64,000 nt of DNA, taken from the NCBI RefSeq assembly GCF_900475315.1, contig NZ_LS483369.1, forward strand, positions 1,426,001 through 1,490,000, in the 5' to 3' direction. Positions 38,966 through 49,899 of this stretch are shown here, piece after piece (position 1 is the stretch's first letter; each line of letters begins with the position of its first letter). The notes beneath the pieces were generated by a model. It saw nothing but the letters and a program-made list of their open reading frames with translations, ran no database searches and was not told the DNA's origin. Made by a program: the position numbers and the translations under genes. Source of the DNA: Neisseria cinerea. GTDB lineage: Bacteria; Pseudomonadota; Gammaproteobacteria; Burkholderiales; Neisseriaceae.

Positions 38966-39929
38966 AAACAAATTTGAATTTATGCAAGGTTCCCCGCGCC
39001 CGTTATGGGCGGCATTCGCACTCTTACTGATCTGCTGCGGACTGTTTTTAACGCTCAATGTCAAAGGCGATTGGGATTTTGTACTGCAACTGCGGCTGAC
39101 CAAGCTCGCGGCTTTACTGTTAGTCGCATATGCGGTCGGCGTTTCCACCCAGCTTTTTCAAACGCTGACCAACAATCCGATTCTCACACCCTCGATTTTA
39201 GGTTTTGACGCGCTGTATATGTTTTTACAGACGCTTTTGGTTTTCACGCTGGGCGGCGTGGGCTATACATCCCTGCCTGCAGTCGGCAAGTTCGGCTTCG
39301 AACTTACCGTCATGATGGGCGGCTCGCTGCTGCTGTTCTACACACTCGTCAAACAAGGCGGTCGCGATTTATCGCGCATGATTTTAATCGGCGTGATTTT
39401 CGGGATTTTGTTCCGCAGCCTTTCCTCGCTGCTCTCCCGCATGATCGATCCCGAAGAATTTACCGCGGCGCAGGCAAACATGTTCGCCAGTTTCAATACC
39501 GTCCACAACGAACTGTTGGGGATAGGCGCGCTGATTCTGCTCATCAGCGCGGCGGCGGTTTGGCGCGAACGCTACCGCTTGGACGTTTACCTTTTAGGGC
39601 GCGCCCAAGCCGTCAATTTAGGCATCAACTACCCGCGCAACACCTTATGGCTGCTGCTTTATACCGCCGCATTGGTGGCAACGGCAACGGCCGTGGTCGG
39701 CCCCGTAAGCTTTTTCGGGCTTCTCGTCGCCTCGCTTGCCAACCACTTTTCCCCTTCCGTCCGCCATTCCGTCCGCCTGCCGATGACGGTTTGTATCGGC
39801 GGCATCCTCCTGGTCGGCGGACAAACCGTGTTCGAACACCTGCTCGGCATGCAGGCAGTGTTGAGCGTGGTAGTAGAATTTGCCGGCGGACTCGTTTTCC
39901 TCTATCTCGTTTTAAAACACAAAAAATGA
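38955..39929 (+). CDS. fetD: Siderophore ABC transporter permease FetD
   Basis: 324-residue second FecCD permease forming a heterodimer with FetC. It carries VSTQLFQTLTNNPILTPSIL, DLSRMILIGVIFGILFRSL and VVGPVSFFGLLVASLANHF. The chosen ATG (38955) lies inside an uptake sequence, so the protein would begin MPSEN; an ATG nine codons later (MQGSPRP) is an alternative. It overlaps the fetC stop. Confidence 0.92.
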   Translation: MPSENKFEFMQGSPRPLWAAFALLLICCGLFLTLNVKGDWDFVLQLRLTKLAALLLVAYAVGVSTQLFQTLTNNPILTPSILGFDALYMFLQTLLVFTLGGVGYTSLPAVGKFGFELTVMMGGSLLLFYTLVKQGGRDLSRMILIGVIFGILFRSLSSLLSRMIDPEEFTAAQANMFASFNTVHNELLGIGALILLISAAAVWRERYRLDVYLLGRAQAVNLGINYPRNTLWLLLYTAALVATATAVVGPVSFFGLLVASLANHFSPSVRHSVRLPMTVCIGGILLVGGQTVFEHLLGMQAVLSVVVEFAGGLVFLYLVLKHKK

Positions 39930-39973
39930 CGGATGCCGTCTGAACGGCCGCCCGCCTCGACAGGACAAAACAT

Positions 39974-40600
39974 ATGACACAAGAACATTTCCCCTCATTC
40001 TTCAACCAAGCCCCGACCATCACCGTCAGGGACGCGCTTGCCGAATTCCTCGGCGCGGCCGAAAACGGCATCCTCACTTACCGCTACGCCGATGCCGTGC
40101 GCCTGTGCGGCCACTCCTGCCCGACCGTCGCCGGTGCCTACCTGATGGTCATCAAAGGGCTGGAAGCACTTTACGGCGCAGAGCTGCCGCAACGCGGCGA
40201 CATCGAAGCCTTTATGCAGGGCAATCGTGACGAAGGCACGACCGGCGTTACCGCGTCCGTCGTCCAACTCCTTACCGGCGCCGCACCCGAAACCGGCTTT
40301 GGCGGCGTAGGCCCGGCCGGACGCTTTGCCCGCCGCCACCTCTTATCCTTTGGTGCAGGCGAAATCACCGGCACACTCGCGCTCCGCCGCCGCGATACCG
40401 GCAAAACCGTTGCCGTCAGCCTCAACGCCGCGCTCCAACCCTTTGCACCACAAATGCGCGACATCATGCCCAAAGCCGTCAGCGGCAGCGCAAGCCCCGA
40501 CGAACTCAAACAATTCGGCGAACTCTGGCAAGAACGCGTCCGCGCCTTCCTGATTGACCAAGCCGACAACCCCGAATTTGTTACCGTCAGCGAAATTTAA
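39974..40600 (+). CDS. FmdE-like protein in the fet operon
   Basis: A 208-residue cytosolic protein (MTQEHFPSFFNQAPTITVRD). RLCGHSCPTVAGAYLMVIKG, with His-Ser-Cys-Pro, resembles the metal-site start of formylmethanofuran dehydrogenase subunit E-like proteins. No signal or membrane helices. It sits between the permease and ATPase genes, which suggests a role in handling imported iron or siderophore (reduction or release), but that is inference. It is separated from the ATPase gene by an uptake-sequence hairpin. Confidence 0.7.
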   Translation: MTQEHFPSFFNQAPTITVRDALAEFLGAAENGILTYRYADAVRLCGHSCPTVAGAYLMVIKGLEALYGAELPQRGDIEAFMQGNRDEGTTGVTASVVQLLTGAAPETGFGGVGPAGRFARRHLLSFGAGEITGTLALRRRDTGKTVAVSLNAALQPFAPQMRDIMPKAVSGSASPDELKQFGELWQERVRAFLIDQADNPEFVTVSEI

Positions 40601-40621
40601 CCACGCCATACAGGAATAAAA

Positions 40622-40655
40622 TTCAGACGGCCTCATCATTTAAAGGCCGTCTGAA
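40622..40655 (+). terminator. Uptake-sequence hairpin before the fet ATPase gene
   Basis: TTCAGACGGCCT pairs with AGGCCGTCTGAA around a 10-base loop, inside the fet cluster. Confidence 0.55.
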
Positions 40656-40684
40656 AACCCAATTTCCCATATTCGAATCCGCCT

Positions 40685-41443
40685 ATGATTACCATCCGCA
40701 ACGTCAGCTTCCACATCGGTACTCGCCCCATTCTGGACAACATCAGCCTCGACATTCCCGAAGGCGGCATTACCGCGCTAATCGGCCCCAACGGCGCAGG
40801 CAAATCTACCCTCCTCTCCTTTATGGCGCGGCTTCAGCCTCTGGTACACGGCAACATCAGCTACGCAGGCAAAGACATCAAAACCACCCCCACCGCCGAA
40901 CTCGCCCGCACGCTCTCCATCCTCACCCAAGAAAACAGCATCATGAGCCGCATTACCGTGCGCGACCTGCTCATGTTCGGCCGCTATCCCTACCACCAAG
41001 GCAGGCCGTCTGAAAACGACAAAACCATCGTTGAAGAAGCGCTTGCCGAGTTCCACCTGCAAGACTTCGCCGACCGCTACCTGACCGAGCTTTCCGGCGG
41101 CCAACGCCAACGCGCCATGATTGCCATGGTATTCTGTCAGCGCACCGACTACGTTTTGCTGGACGAACCGCTGAACAACCTCGACATGTATCATGCCCGC
41201 TGCCTCATGCAAATCCTGCGCCGGCTGACCGACGAACACAAACGCACCACCGTCGTCGTATTGCACGACATCAACCAGGCCGCCGCCTACGCCGACCACG
41301 TCGTCGCCATGAAAAACGGCCAAGTCGCCATGCAGGGCAAGCCCAACGACATTTTCACCGCCGCAAACATCAAAACCCTATTCGACATGGACGTCGACGT
41401 ACTCGACCACCAAGGCAAAAAACTGATTGTCCACCATATCTGA
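40685..41443 (+). CDS. fetE: Siderophore ABC transporter ATPase FetE
   Basis: 252-residue FepC-type ATPase: Walker A GPNGAGKSTLL, Q-loop TQENSI, signature LSGGQRQRAMIAM, Walker B YVLLDEPLNNLD and H-loop VVLHDINQAAAYAD. Powers FetCD import. Confidence 0.96.
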   Translation: MITIRNVSFHIGTRPILDNISLDIPEGGITALIGPNGAGKSTLLSFMARLQPLVHGNISYAGKDIKTTPTAELARTLSILTQENSIMSRITVRDLLMFGRYPYHQGRPSENDKTIVEEALAEFHLQDFADRYLTELSGGQRQRAMIAMVFCQRTDYVLLDEPLNNLDMYHARCLMQILRRLTDEHKRTTVVVLHDINQAAAYADHVVAMKNGQVAMQGKPNDIFTAANIKTLFDMDVDVLDHQGKKLIVHHI

Positions 41444-41454
41444 ACCCGAAAAAA

Positions 41455-41478
41455 TGCCGTCTGAACATTCAGACGGCA
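41455..41478 (+). terminator. Terminator of the fet cluster
   Basis: TGCCGTCTGAAC / ATTCAGACGGCA, a compact inverted uptake-sequence pair 12 bp after the fetE stop. Confidence 0.75.
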
Positions 41479-41586
41479 CCCCATATCCTGACAAAATTAA
41501 GAAACGACACCGGCAGTATTGGCGGCAGCATAACATGCACATGTTAACAGATATCAATACCGAACCACCCGCCGGCAAGAATCAAA

Positions 41587-41614
41587 TAAATAAATAAATA
41601 AATAAATAAATAAA
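41587..41614 (+). repeat. nadA: Seven TAAA repeats upstream of nadA
   Basis: An uninterrupted (TAAA)7 tract about 145 bp before the nadA ATG. In meningococci the copy number changes by slippage and alters nadA transcription together with the repressor NadR (established). It lies upstream of the candidate core promoter and does not touch the reading frame. Confidence 0.92.
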
Positions 41615-41641
41615 TTATGCAAAATAAATTACGACAAAGTA

Positions 41642-41671
41642 TTGTATATATGCCTCCCTTTCACATATACT
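41642..41671 (+). promoter_or_regulatory. nadA: Candidate nadA core promoter
   Basis: TTGTAT (41642-41647) and TATACT (41666-41671) are spaced 18 bp apart, about 30 bp downstream of the TAAA tract. Weak -35 and fair -10. Confidence 0.4.
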
Positions 41672-42558
41672 TCAATATGTAAGCAAACTTAGTGGGAACG
41701 AAAATACTTGCAAAAGATTTCCACCCCGTTTTTTATCCACTCACAAAGGTAATGAGCCATGAAACACTTTCAATCCAAAGTACTGACCGCAGCCATCCTT
41801 GCCGCCCTCAGCGGCAGCGCAATGGCAGCCGACGTTTACGAAAAACCAGAAGTAGACGCCAAGATTACCGAAGCAAAAACCGCGGTAACCACCGATCTTG
41901 AAAGCAAAATCACCGCCGCAAAAGAAGAACTGGGCAAAAAACTGGATGACCAAAAAGCCAGCGACAGCAAAGAGATTGAGAAAGTCAAAAAGTCTATTGC
42001 TGGCGTTACAGAACTCCTGACAGGTAAAGAAGGCGACGACCAAAACCCTGGATTGATTAAGACCATTGACGACCTTAACACATCCGTAGAAAGCAACAAG
42101 TCTGAAATAAAAAGCAACAAGTCTGAAATAGAAAAATTAACAACCAATTTAGCAGACACTGATGCCGCTCTGGATAAAACCACCGAAGCCTTGAATCAAG
42201 CGGAAGAAAAGATAACGGCATTTGCCACAGAGACTGAGAAAAATATCGAGGCAATCAATACAAAACTAGATGAAGCCAGCAAAAGCGTCAATAGCTCACT
42301 GGACGATATCAACACTAAGGCGACACAGCCCTCAGTACCGCTGATGAAGCCAAAAAGGTAGCCGACGAAACCAAACAAAGCGTCGATACCAAAGTAAAAG
42401 CCGCAGAAGATGCCGCAGTCAAAGCCGAAGCTGCAGCAGACAAAGCTGATACTGCAGCCGGTAAGGCCGAAGCTGCCGCTGCAAAAGTTACCGACGTTGA
42501 AAAAGTTGCCAAAGCCGCCCTGGTTGAAGCCTACAACAATGCCCAAGATATCAACGGA

Positions 42559-43150
42559 TTCAAAGCCGGAGACACCATCTACGACATTGATGAAAACAAC
42601 GAAATTACCGCAAAAAAAGCAACAGAAGATGATGTTAAAGCCGACGACTTTGAAGGTAAGGGTCTGAAAGAAGTCGTGGCTGAACACGACCAAAGCCTTG
42701 CCGACCTGACCGAAACCGTCAATGAAAACAGCGAAGCATTGGTGAAAACCGCCGAGGTTGTCAACCAACACACAGAAGATCTGACAGCCGTTAAAACTGC
42801 TATCAATAAAAACGAAGATGCTATCAATAAAAACAAAGATGCTATCAATGACACCAAAGACGACTTGGCGCTAGTGACCGCCACAGCAATCAACAATGTC
42901 CAAGACATCAACGGTTTCAAAGCCGGAGACACCATCTACGACATTGATGAAAATGGCAAGATTACCAAAAAAGAAGCAACTGCAGCCGATGTTGAAGCCG
43001 ACGACTTTAAAGGTCTGGGTCTGAAAGAAGTCGTAGCTGAACACGACCAAAGCCTTGCCGACCTGACCGAAACCGTCAATGAAAACAGCGAAGCATTGGT
43101 GAAAACCGCCGAGGTTGTCAACCAACACACAGAAGATCTGAAAGCCGTTG
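42559..43150 (+). repeat. nadA: Duplicated head-plus-stalk module in nadA (period 357 bp)
   Basis: FKAGDTIYDIDEN occurs at 42559 and again at 42916. AEHDQSLADLTETVNENSEA follows each copy, also exactly 357 bp (119 codons) apart and nearly identical in DNA. The head portions differ more than the following stalk. Confidence 0.88.
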
Positions 43151-43470
43151 AAACTGCTATCAATGAAAATAAAGCTGCTATCGACAAGAATAAGGACGAC
43201 ATTAAAGCAATCGTAGAAGGCGTACGCGATAACGTCCTGCCTGCACTCGAAGCAAACCGCGAAGACATCGATGCTAACAAAAAAGCCATCGATGAAAACA
43301 AGGCAAATGCCGACAAACGCTTTACCGCAGTACATGATGCTGTCAAGGCTGTAGCCGACCAAGTTGCTGACAACGGCAACAACATCGATGCCAACAAAAA
43401 AGCCATCGATGAAAACAAAGCTGCTATCGCTACAAAAGCAGACAAAGCCGAACTGGATAAAGTGTCCGAC

Positions 43471-43677
43471 AAGGTAACCGCAAATGAGACTGCTATCGCT
43501 AAAAAAGCAGACCAAACCGCATTGGATGCAGTGTCCGACAAAGTAACCGCGAACGAGACTGCTATCGCTAAAAAAGCAGACCAACCCGCATTGGATGCAG
43601 TATCCGGCAAGGTAACCGCGAACGAGACTGCTATCGCTAAAAAAGCAGACCAAACCGCATTGGATGCAGTATCCGGC
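43471..43677 (+). repeat. nadA: Three tandem 69-bp repeats in the nadA stalk
   Basis: Three in-frame copies of KVTANETAIAKKADQTALDA-VSD (23 residues), with degenerate copies on either side. Units of 69 bp preserve frame, so slippage would change stalk length only. Confidence 0.9.
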
Positions 43678-44240
43678 AAGGTAAACAAAAACACTGCTGA
43701 TATCGCTACAAAAGCAAACAGTGCCGACGTGTACACCAAAAAAGAGTCTGACAGCAAATTTGTCAAAGTCGAGAACAGCATCAACGGTTTGGACACTACT
43801 ACCAAAGGATTGAACACACGCCTGGTTTCTGCCGAAAAATCCGTTGCAGACCACGGTACTCGCCTGGCTGCTGCCGAAAAATCTGTTGCAGACCACGGTA
43901 CTCGCTTGGCTTCTGCTGAAAAATCCATTACCGAACACGGTACGCGCCTGAACGGTTTGGATAAAACAGTATCAGACCTGCGCAAAGAAACCCGCCAAGG
44001 CCTTGCAGAACAAGCCGCGCTCTCCGGTCTGTTCCAACCTTACAACGTGGGTCGGTTCAATGTAACGGCTGCAGTCGGCGGCTACAAATCCGAATCCGCA
44101 GTCGCCATCGGTACCGGCTTCCGCTTTACTGAAAACTTTGCCGCCAAAGCAGGCGTGGCAGTCGGCACTTCGTCCGGTTCTTCCGCAGCCTACCATGTCG
44201 GCGTAAATTACGAGTGGTAAGCAGCATCTCCCGATAAAGA

Positions 44241-44266
44241 AACCGCAGCCCTGCAAGGCTGCGGTT
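44241..44266 (+). terminator. nadA terminator
   Basis: AACCGCAGCC pairs with GGCTGCGGTT around CTGCAA, followed by TTTATTTT. Confidence 0.85.
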
Positions 44267-44285
44267 TTTATTTTCTATCCGGTCG

Positions 44286-44777
<492 letters not shown>

Positions 44778-44947
44778 TTAAAGGCTTCTGTAAATCCAAA
44801 CTTCCATATTCCCGACCGTGCGGAAATGACAGCATTTGATATCAAAACATACGGAAGCAGTTGCCCGCCCCTCTGCTTCCTGCAATTATCCGCATACCCG
44901 ACTTTGGGTAAAAATCAGAAAAACAGATAAAACCCTTATTCCTTAAT

Positions 44948-44995
44948 ATCTTCAGACGGCACCTGTATTTCCCCCAACCATATGCCGTCTGAAGA
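44948..44995. terminator. Inverted uptake-sequence pair upstream of purL
   Basis: ATCTTCAGACGGCA pairs with TGCCGTCTGAAGAT: a 14-bp stem with a 20-base loop. Confidence 0.5.
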
Positions 44996-45084
44996 TTGTC
45001 AACACTTTAGCCCAAATTACCAAGCAACCCAGACCCTTTCGGCGTATAATACGGCCTTTCCCAACCGCATTTGTGAGCTGAATC

Positions 45085-48000
45085 ATGTCTGTTGTTTTGC
45101 CCTTGCGCGGCGTTACCGCCCTTTCCGATTTCCGTGTTGAAAAACTCTTGCAAAAAGCGGCCGTACTCGGTCTGCCCGAAGTGAAACTGAAAAGCGAATT
45201 TTGGTATTTTGTCGGCAGCGAGAAAGCATTGGATGCTGCGACTGTCGAAAAACTGCAAGCCTTGTTGGCGGCGCAAAGCGTTAAAGAAACGCCCGAAGCG
45301 CGCGAGGGCTTGCATTTATTTTTGGTAACGCCCCGTTTGGGTACGATTTCGCCGTGGGCTTCCAAGGCAACCAATATCGCGGAAAACTGCGGTTTGGAAG
45401 GCATAGAGCGCATCGAGCGCGGCATGGCGGTGTGGCTGGAAGGTCGTCTGAATGATGAACAGAAACAGCAATGGGCGGCTTTGCTGCACGACCGCATGAC
45501 CGAATCCGTATTGCCCGATTTTCAGACGGCCTCCAAATTATTCCACCATCTCGAATCCGAAACCTTCTCCAGCGTCGATGTTTTGGGCGGCGGTAAAGAG
45601 GCTTTGGTCAAAGCCAATACCGAAATGGGTTTGGCACTCTCCGCCGACGAAATAGATTATCTGGTTGAAAACTATCAGGCTTTGCAGCGCAATCCGTCCG
45701 ATGTGGAGCTGATGATGTTCGCGCAGGCAAACAGCGAACACTGCCGCCACAAAATCTTCAACGCCGATTTCATCCTCAACGGCGAAAAACAGCCGAAATC
45801 GCTCTTCGGTATGATACGCGACACGCACAACGCACATCCCGAAGGCACAGTCGTTGCCTATAAAGACAATTCGTCCGTGATTGAAGGCGCGAAAATCGAG
45901 CGTTTCTATCCGAATGCAGCGGAAAACCAAGGCTACCGTTTCCATGAGGAAGACACGCATATCATCATGAAAGTGGAAACGCACAACCACCCGACAGCCA
46001 TCGCGCCGTTTGCGGGCGCGGCGACGGGCGCGGGCGGTGAAATCCGCGATGAAGGCGCAACAGGTAAAGGCTCACGTCCGAAAGCAGGTTTGACCGGCTT
46101 TACCGTCTCCAACCTGAATATTCCGGGCTTGGAGCAGCCTTGGGAACAAGCCTACGGCAAACCCGGCCATATTGCTTCCCCTTTAGACATCATGATTGAA
46201 GGCCCCATCGGCGGCGCGGCGTTCAACAACGAATTCGGCCGTCCGAACCTCTTGGGCTACTTCCGCACTTTTGAAGAGAAGTTCGACGGTCAGGTTCGCG
46301 GCTATCACAAACCGATTATGATTGCCGGTGGCTTGGGCAGCATTCAGGCACAGCAGACACACAAAGATGAAATCCCAGAAGGCGCATTGCTGATCCAACT
46401 GGGCGGCCCGGGTATGCTCATCGGCTTGGGTGGTGGCGCGGCTTCTTCCATGAACACCGGCACAAACGACGCATCTTTAGACTTCAACTCCGTACAACGC
46501 GGCAACCCCGAAATCGAACGCCGCGCGCAAGAAGTCATCGACCGTTGCTGGCAGCTTGGCGACAAAAACCCGATTATCTCCATCCACGACGTCGGTGCAG
46601 GCGGCTTGTCCAACGCCTTCCCCGAACTCGTCAACGATGCCGGACGCGGCGCGGTATTCAAGTTGCGCGAAGTGCCTCTGGAAGAACACGGCCTCAATCC
46701 ATTGCAGATTTGGTGTAACGAATCACAAGAGCGTTATGTGTTGTCGATTTTGGAAAAAGATTTGGAGACCTTCCGCGCTATCTGCGAACGCGAACGCTGC
46801 CCGTTTGCCGTAGTCGGCACGGCAACCGACGACGGTCATTTGAAAGTACGCGACGACTTGTTCTCCAACAACCCTGTCGATTTGCCGCTGAACGTTTTGC
46901 TCGGCAAACCGCCTAAAACCACGCGTACCGACAAAACAGTTACGCCATCTGAAAAACCGTTTAACGCCGGCGATATCGACATTACCGAAGCCGCCTACCG
47001 TGTTCTGCGTCTGCCTACAGTAGCTGCCAAGAACTTCCTGATTACCATCGGCGACCGCAGTGTCGGCGGCATGACCCACCGCGACCAAATGGTCGGCAAA
47101 TACCAAACCCCCGTAGCCGACTGCGCCGTTACCATGATGGGCTTCAACACCTATCGCGGCGAAGCAATGTCTATGGGCGAAAAACCAACCGTCGCCCTGT
47201 TTGACGCGCCCGCTTCAGGCAGAATGTGTGTCGGCGAAGCCATCACCAACATCGCGGCGGTCAACATCGGCGACATCGGCAATATCAAGCTCTCCGCCAA
47301 CTGGATGGCGGCATGCGGTAACGAAGGCGAAGACGAAAAACTCTACCGTACCGTCGAAGCGGTTTCTAAAGCCTGTCAGGCATTGGATTTGAGCATTCCC
47401 GTGGGCAAAGACAGCCTGTCGATGAAAACCGTTTGGCAGGACGGCGAAGAGAAAAAATCCGTCGTTTCACCGTTGAGCCTGATTATCTCCGCGTTCGCGC
47501 CAGTTCAAGACGTACGCAAGACTGTTACGCCCGAATTGAAAAACGTCGAAGACAGCGTATTGCTGTTTGTCGATTTGGGCTTCGGCAAAGCGCGTATGGG
47601 CGGCTCGGCGTTCGGTCAGGTCTATAACAATATGAGCGGCGACGCGCCCGATTTGGACGATACAGGTCGTCTGAAAGACTTTTACGGCGTGATTCAGCAG
47701 CTTGTCGCTGAAGACAAACTCTTGGCGTATCACGACCGCAGCGACGGCGGCTTGTTTGCGACGCTGGCGGAGATGGCGTTTGCGGGGCGTTGCGGTATCA
47801 GTGCCGATATAGATTGCCTGATGGATAAATTCCTGCCGATTCATCACCCAGATTTCCAAGGCGACCCTGCCGAAGACTTATCTGACGAACTTTATAATCA
47901 TGCCGCCATTAAAATCTTATTCAATGAAGAATTAGGTGCGGTTATCCAAATTCGCCAAAAAGATAGAGATTACGTTGATGCAGCATTTAAAGCAGCCAAC

Positions 48001-49041
48001 TTAATCGATGCAGTAAGCTGGATTGGCTCTCCTGATTTTGACAATGAATCTATTTCTTTCTTTGGTTACGGTTATTTCCTAGAACAAACCCGCGCCGACC
48101 TGCAACGCGCATGGCAGGAAACCAGCCACGCCATTCAGAAACTGCGCGACAACCCTGCCTGCGCCGATAGCGAGTTTGCCCTGATTGGCGACAACGACCG
48201 CAGCGCATTGTTTGCCGACGTGAAGTTTGACGTGAACGAAGACAGCGCCGCGCCTTTCGTCAACAGCGGCGCGAAACCCAAAATCGCCATCCTGCGCGAA
48301 CAGGGCGTGAACGGGCAAATCGAAATGGCCGCCGCCTTCACCCGCGCCGGATTCGATGCCTACGACGTGCATATGTCCGACCTGATGGCAGGCCGCGTCC
48401 ACCTTGCCGACTTCAAAATGCTGGCGGCGTGCGGCGGTTTCAGCTACGGCGACGTACTCGGCGCAGGCGAAGGCTGGGCGAAATCGATTCTGTTTCACCC
48501 TGCTCTACGCGACCAATTCGCCGCCTTCTTTGTCGATCCGAATACACTGACATTGGGCGTGTGCAACGGCTGTCAAATGGTTAGCAACCTTGCCGAGATT
48601 ATCCCGGGCGCAGAAGCATGGCCTAAATTCAAACGCAACTTGAGCGAACAGTTTGAAGCGCGCCTGAGCATGGTTCATGTTCCGAAATCCGCGTCGCTGA
48701 TTCTGAACGAAATGCAAGGCTCCAGCCTGCCTGTCGTCGTCAGCCACGGCGAAGGCCGCGCCGACTTCACGCTTCACGGCGGCAACATTTCTGCTGATTT
48801 GGGCATTGCGCTGCAATATGTGGACGGTCAAAACCAAGTGACCCAAACTTATCCGCTCAACCCCAACGGCTCGCCTCAAGGTATTGCCGGTGTGACCAAC
48901 GCCGACGGCCGCGTTACCATCATGATGCCCCACCCCGAACGCGTGTACCGCGCCGCACAAATGAGCTGGAAACCGGAAGACTGGATGGAATTATCCGGCT
49001 GGTACCGCCTCTTTGCCGGCGCAAGAAAAGCTTTGGGCTAA
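45085..49041 (+). CDS. purL: Phosphoribosylformylglycinamidine synthase (large, single-chain)
   Basis: Fourth step of purine synthesis: FGAR + glutamine + ATP to FGAM. 1,318 residues in the gammaproteobacterial layout: N-terminal PurS-like domain (to about 150), linker, two AIRS-type halves ([29 protein letters not shown]), and a C-terminal class I glutaminase with nucleophile Cys in [12 protein letters not shown] and the [16 protein letters not shown]is/Glu. The stretch 47877-48088 is AT-rich with TTA, CTA and AGA codons unlike the rest. Monocistronic, followed by a hairpin. Confidence 0.97.
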   Translation: MSVVLPLRGVTALSDFRVEKLLQKAAVLGLPEVKLKSEFWYFVGSEKALDAATVEKLQALLAAQSVKETPEAREGLHLFLVTPRLGTISPWASKATNIAENCGLEGIERIERGMAVWLEGRLNDEQKQQWAALLHDRMTESVLPDFQTASKLFHHLESETFSSVDVLGGGKEALVKANTEMGLALSADEIDYLVENYQALQRNPSDVELMMFAQANSEHCRHKIFNADFILNGEKQPKSLFGMIRDTHNAHPEGTVVAYKDNSSVIEGAKIERFYPNAAENQGYRFHEEDTHIIMKVETHNHPTAIAPFAGAATGAGGEIRDEGATGKGSRPKAGLTGFTVSNLNIPGLEQPWEQAYGKPGHIASPLDIMIEGPIGGAAFNNEFGRPNLLGYFRTFEEKFDGQVRGYHKPIMIAGGLGSIQAQQTHKDEIPEGALLIQLGGPGMLIGLGGGAASSMNTGTNDASLDFNSVQRGNPEIERRAQEVIDRCWQLGDKNPIISIHDVGAGGLSNAFPELVNDAGRGAVFKLREVPLEEHGLNPLQIWCNESQERYVLSILEKDLETFRAICERERCPFAVVGTATDDGHLKVRDDLFSNNPVDLPLNVLLGKPPKTTRTDKTVTPSEKPFNAGDIDITEAAYRVLRLPTVAAKNFLITIGDRSVGGMTHRDQMVGKYQTPVADCAVTMMGFNTYRGEAMSMGEKPTVALFDAPASGRMCVGEAITNIAAVNIGDIGNIKLSANWMAACGNEGEDEKLYRTVEAVSKACQALDLSIPVGKDSLSMKTVWQDGEEKKSVVSPLSLIISAFAPVQDVRKTVTPELKNVEDSVLLFVDLGFGKARMGGSAFGQVYNNMSGDAPDLDDTGRLKDFYGVIQQLVAEDKLLAYHDRSDGGLFATLAEMAFAGRCGISADIDCLMDKFLPIHHPDFQGDPAEDLSDELYNHAAIKILFNEELGAVIQIRQKDRDYVDAAFKAANLIDAVSWIGSPDFDNESISFFGYGYFLEQTRADLQRAWQETSHAIQKLRDNPACADSEFALIGDNDRSALFADVKFDVNEDSAAPFVNSGAKPKIAILREQGVNGQIEMAAAFTRAGFDAYDVHMSDLMAGRVHLADFKMLAACGGFSYGDVLGAGEGWAKSILFHPALRDQFAAFFVDPNTLTLGVCNGCQMVSNLAEIIPGAEAWPKFKRNLSEQFEARLSMVHVPKSASLILNEMQGSSLPVVVSHGEGRADFTLHGGNISADLGIALQYVDGQNQVTQTYPLNPNGSPQGIAGVTNADGRVTIMMPHPERVYRAAQMSWKPEDWMELSGWYRLFAGARKALG

Positions 49042-49062
49042 CCGCCCCAATCAACTCAAACC

Positions 49063-49094
49063 AATGCCGTCTGAAGAATATTTCAGACGGCATT
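49063..49094. terminator. Inverted uptake-sequence terminator of purL
   Basis: AATGCCGTCTGAA / TTTCAGACGGCATT, 20 bp after the purL stop. Confidence 0.75.
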
Positions 49095-49140
49095 ATGGCA
49101 TACCATCCTTTAAACGGTATCCTTCCACCGAGGAACACTC

Positions 49141-49899
49141 ATGAAAATCACACCCGTCAAAGCCTTGACCGACAACTACATTTGGATGATACAGGAAGGC
49201 AACCATGCCGTCTGCGTCGATCCCTCCGACCCCACACCCGTATTGGAATTCCTCGTACGCAACCGACTCATGCTTGCCCAAACATGGGTAACTCACCCCC
49301 ACCCCGACCACGAGGGCGGTGCTGCCGCACTGTGGCGCGGCTACATGGAATCGCCCATTTACGGTGAAACCGACATCGAAGCAGCAACCCACACCGTAAC
49401 CGCAGGCACCCAATTTACCTTCGGCGAAGGGTTAATCACCGTTTGGGCAACCCCGGGCCATACCGACCGCCACATCAGCTACCTCATGGAAACTTCAGAC
49501 GGCATACACGTCTTTTGCGGCGACACCCTTTTTTCCGCCGGCTGCGGACGCGTGTTCACCGGTACGGTCGAACAGCTTTACGACAGCTTCCAACGGTTCA
49601 ACCAATTACCCGAAGGCACCCTGTTCTACCCGGCACACGAATACACCGCCGCCAACCTAGATTTTGCCGCCCATATCGAGCCGGACAACGCCGACATTCA
49701 GGCGGCATTGAAGGCGGCGGCGCATACGCCAACCCTGCCCGTTACCCTCGCACATGAACGCCGCATCAATCCGTTTTTGCGCGTCGACCTGCCGCACGTC
49801 AGGGCCCGCGTCGAGGCATTGAGCGGGAAAACGTTAAACAGCAGCCTCGATACCTTTATCGCACTGCGTGAACTTAAAAACCGATACCGGACGAAATAA
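49141..49899 (+). CDS. gloB: Hydroxyacylglutathione hydrolase (glyoxalase II)
   Basis: 252-residue metallo-beta-lactamase-fold thioesterase hydrolysing S-lactoylglutathione in methylglyoxal detoxification. The binuclear metal motif is THPHPDHEGG, with further ligands in TPGHTDRH, FCGDTLFSAGCGR and YPAHEYT, followed by the C-terminal substrate domain. GAGGAACACTC precedes the ATG. Confidence 0.95.
   Translation: MKITPVKALTDNYIWMIQEGNHAVCVDPSDPTPVLEFLVRNRLMLAQTWVTHPHPDHEGGAAALWRGYMESPIYGETDIEAATHTVTAGTQFTFGEGLITVWATPGHTDRHISYLMETSDGIHVFCGDTLFSAGCGRVFTGTVEQLYDSFQRFNQLPEGTLFYPAHEYTAANLDFAAHIEPDNADIQAALKAAAHTPTLPVTLAHERRINPFLRVDLPHVRARVEALSGKTLNSSLDTFIALRELKNRYRTK

Larger units (their letters stand above)
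41759..44220 (+). pseudogene. nadA: Extended double-headed NadA trimeric autotransporter, frameshifted
   Basis: Begins with the NadA signal peptide (MKHFQSKVLTAAILAALSGS) and ends with the conserved NadA anchor (LRKETRQGLAEQAALSGLFQ to HVGVNYEW). As written the first frame stops at 42361 after a missing base near 42320; the next frame is open from 42322 to the end. With the base restored the protein is 820 residues, about double usual NadA (about 320-405). Order: signal; coiled coil (24-~255); head-like module (QDINGFKAGDTIYDID, 42540s); stalk; second head-like module 357 bp later; long stalk with a 23-residue tandem repeat; then TRL-type heptads and four-strand anchor. Normally the head is at the very N-terminus. 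AAAGGT precedes the ATG. As sequenced, no anchored adhesin can be made. Confidence 0.85.

Noticed and set aside
43402..43690. Regular repeats considered as a CRISPR array
   Set aside because: The 69-bp units are contiguous coding repeats without spacers.
42871..43985. Two open frames of about 350 codons on the strand opposite nadA
   Set aside because: Produced by the repetitive nadA coding sequence; the repeats are mirrored and no start signals exist.
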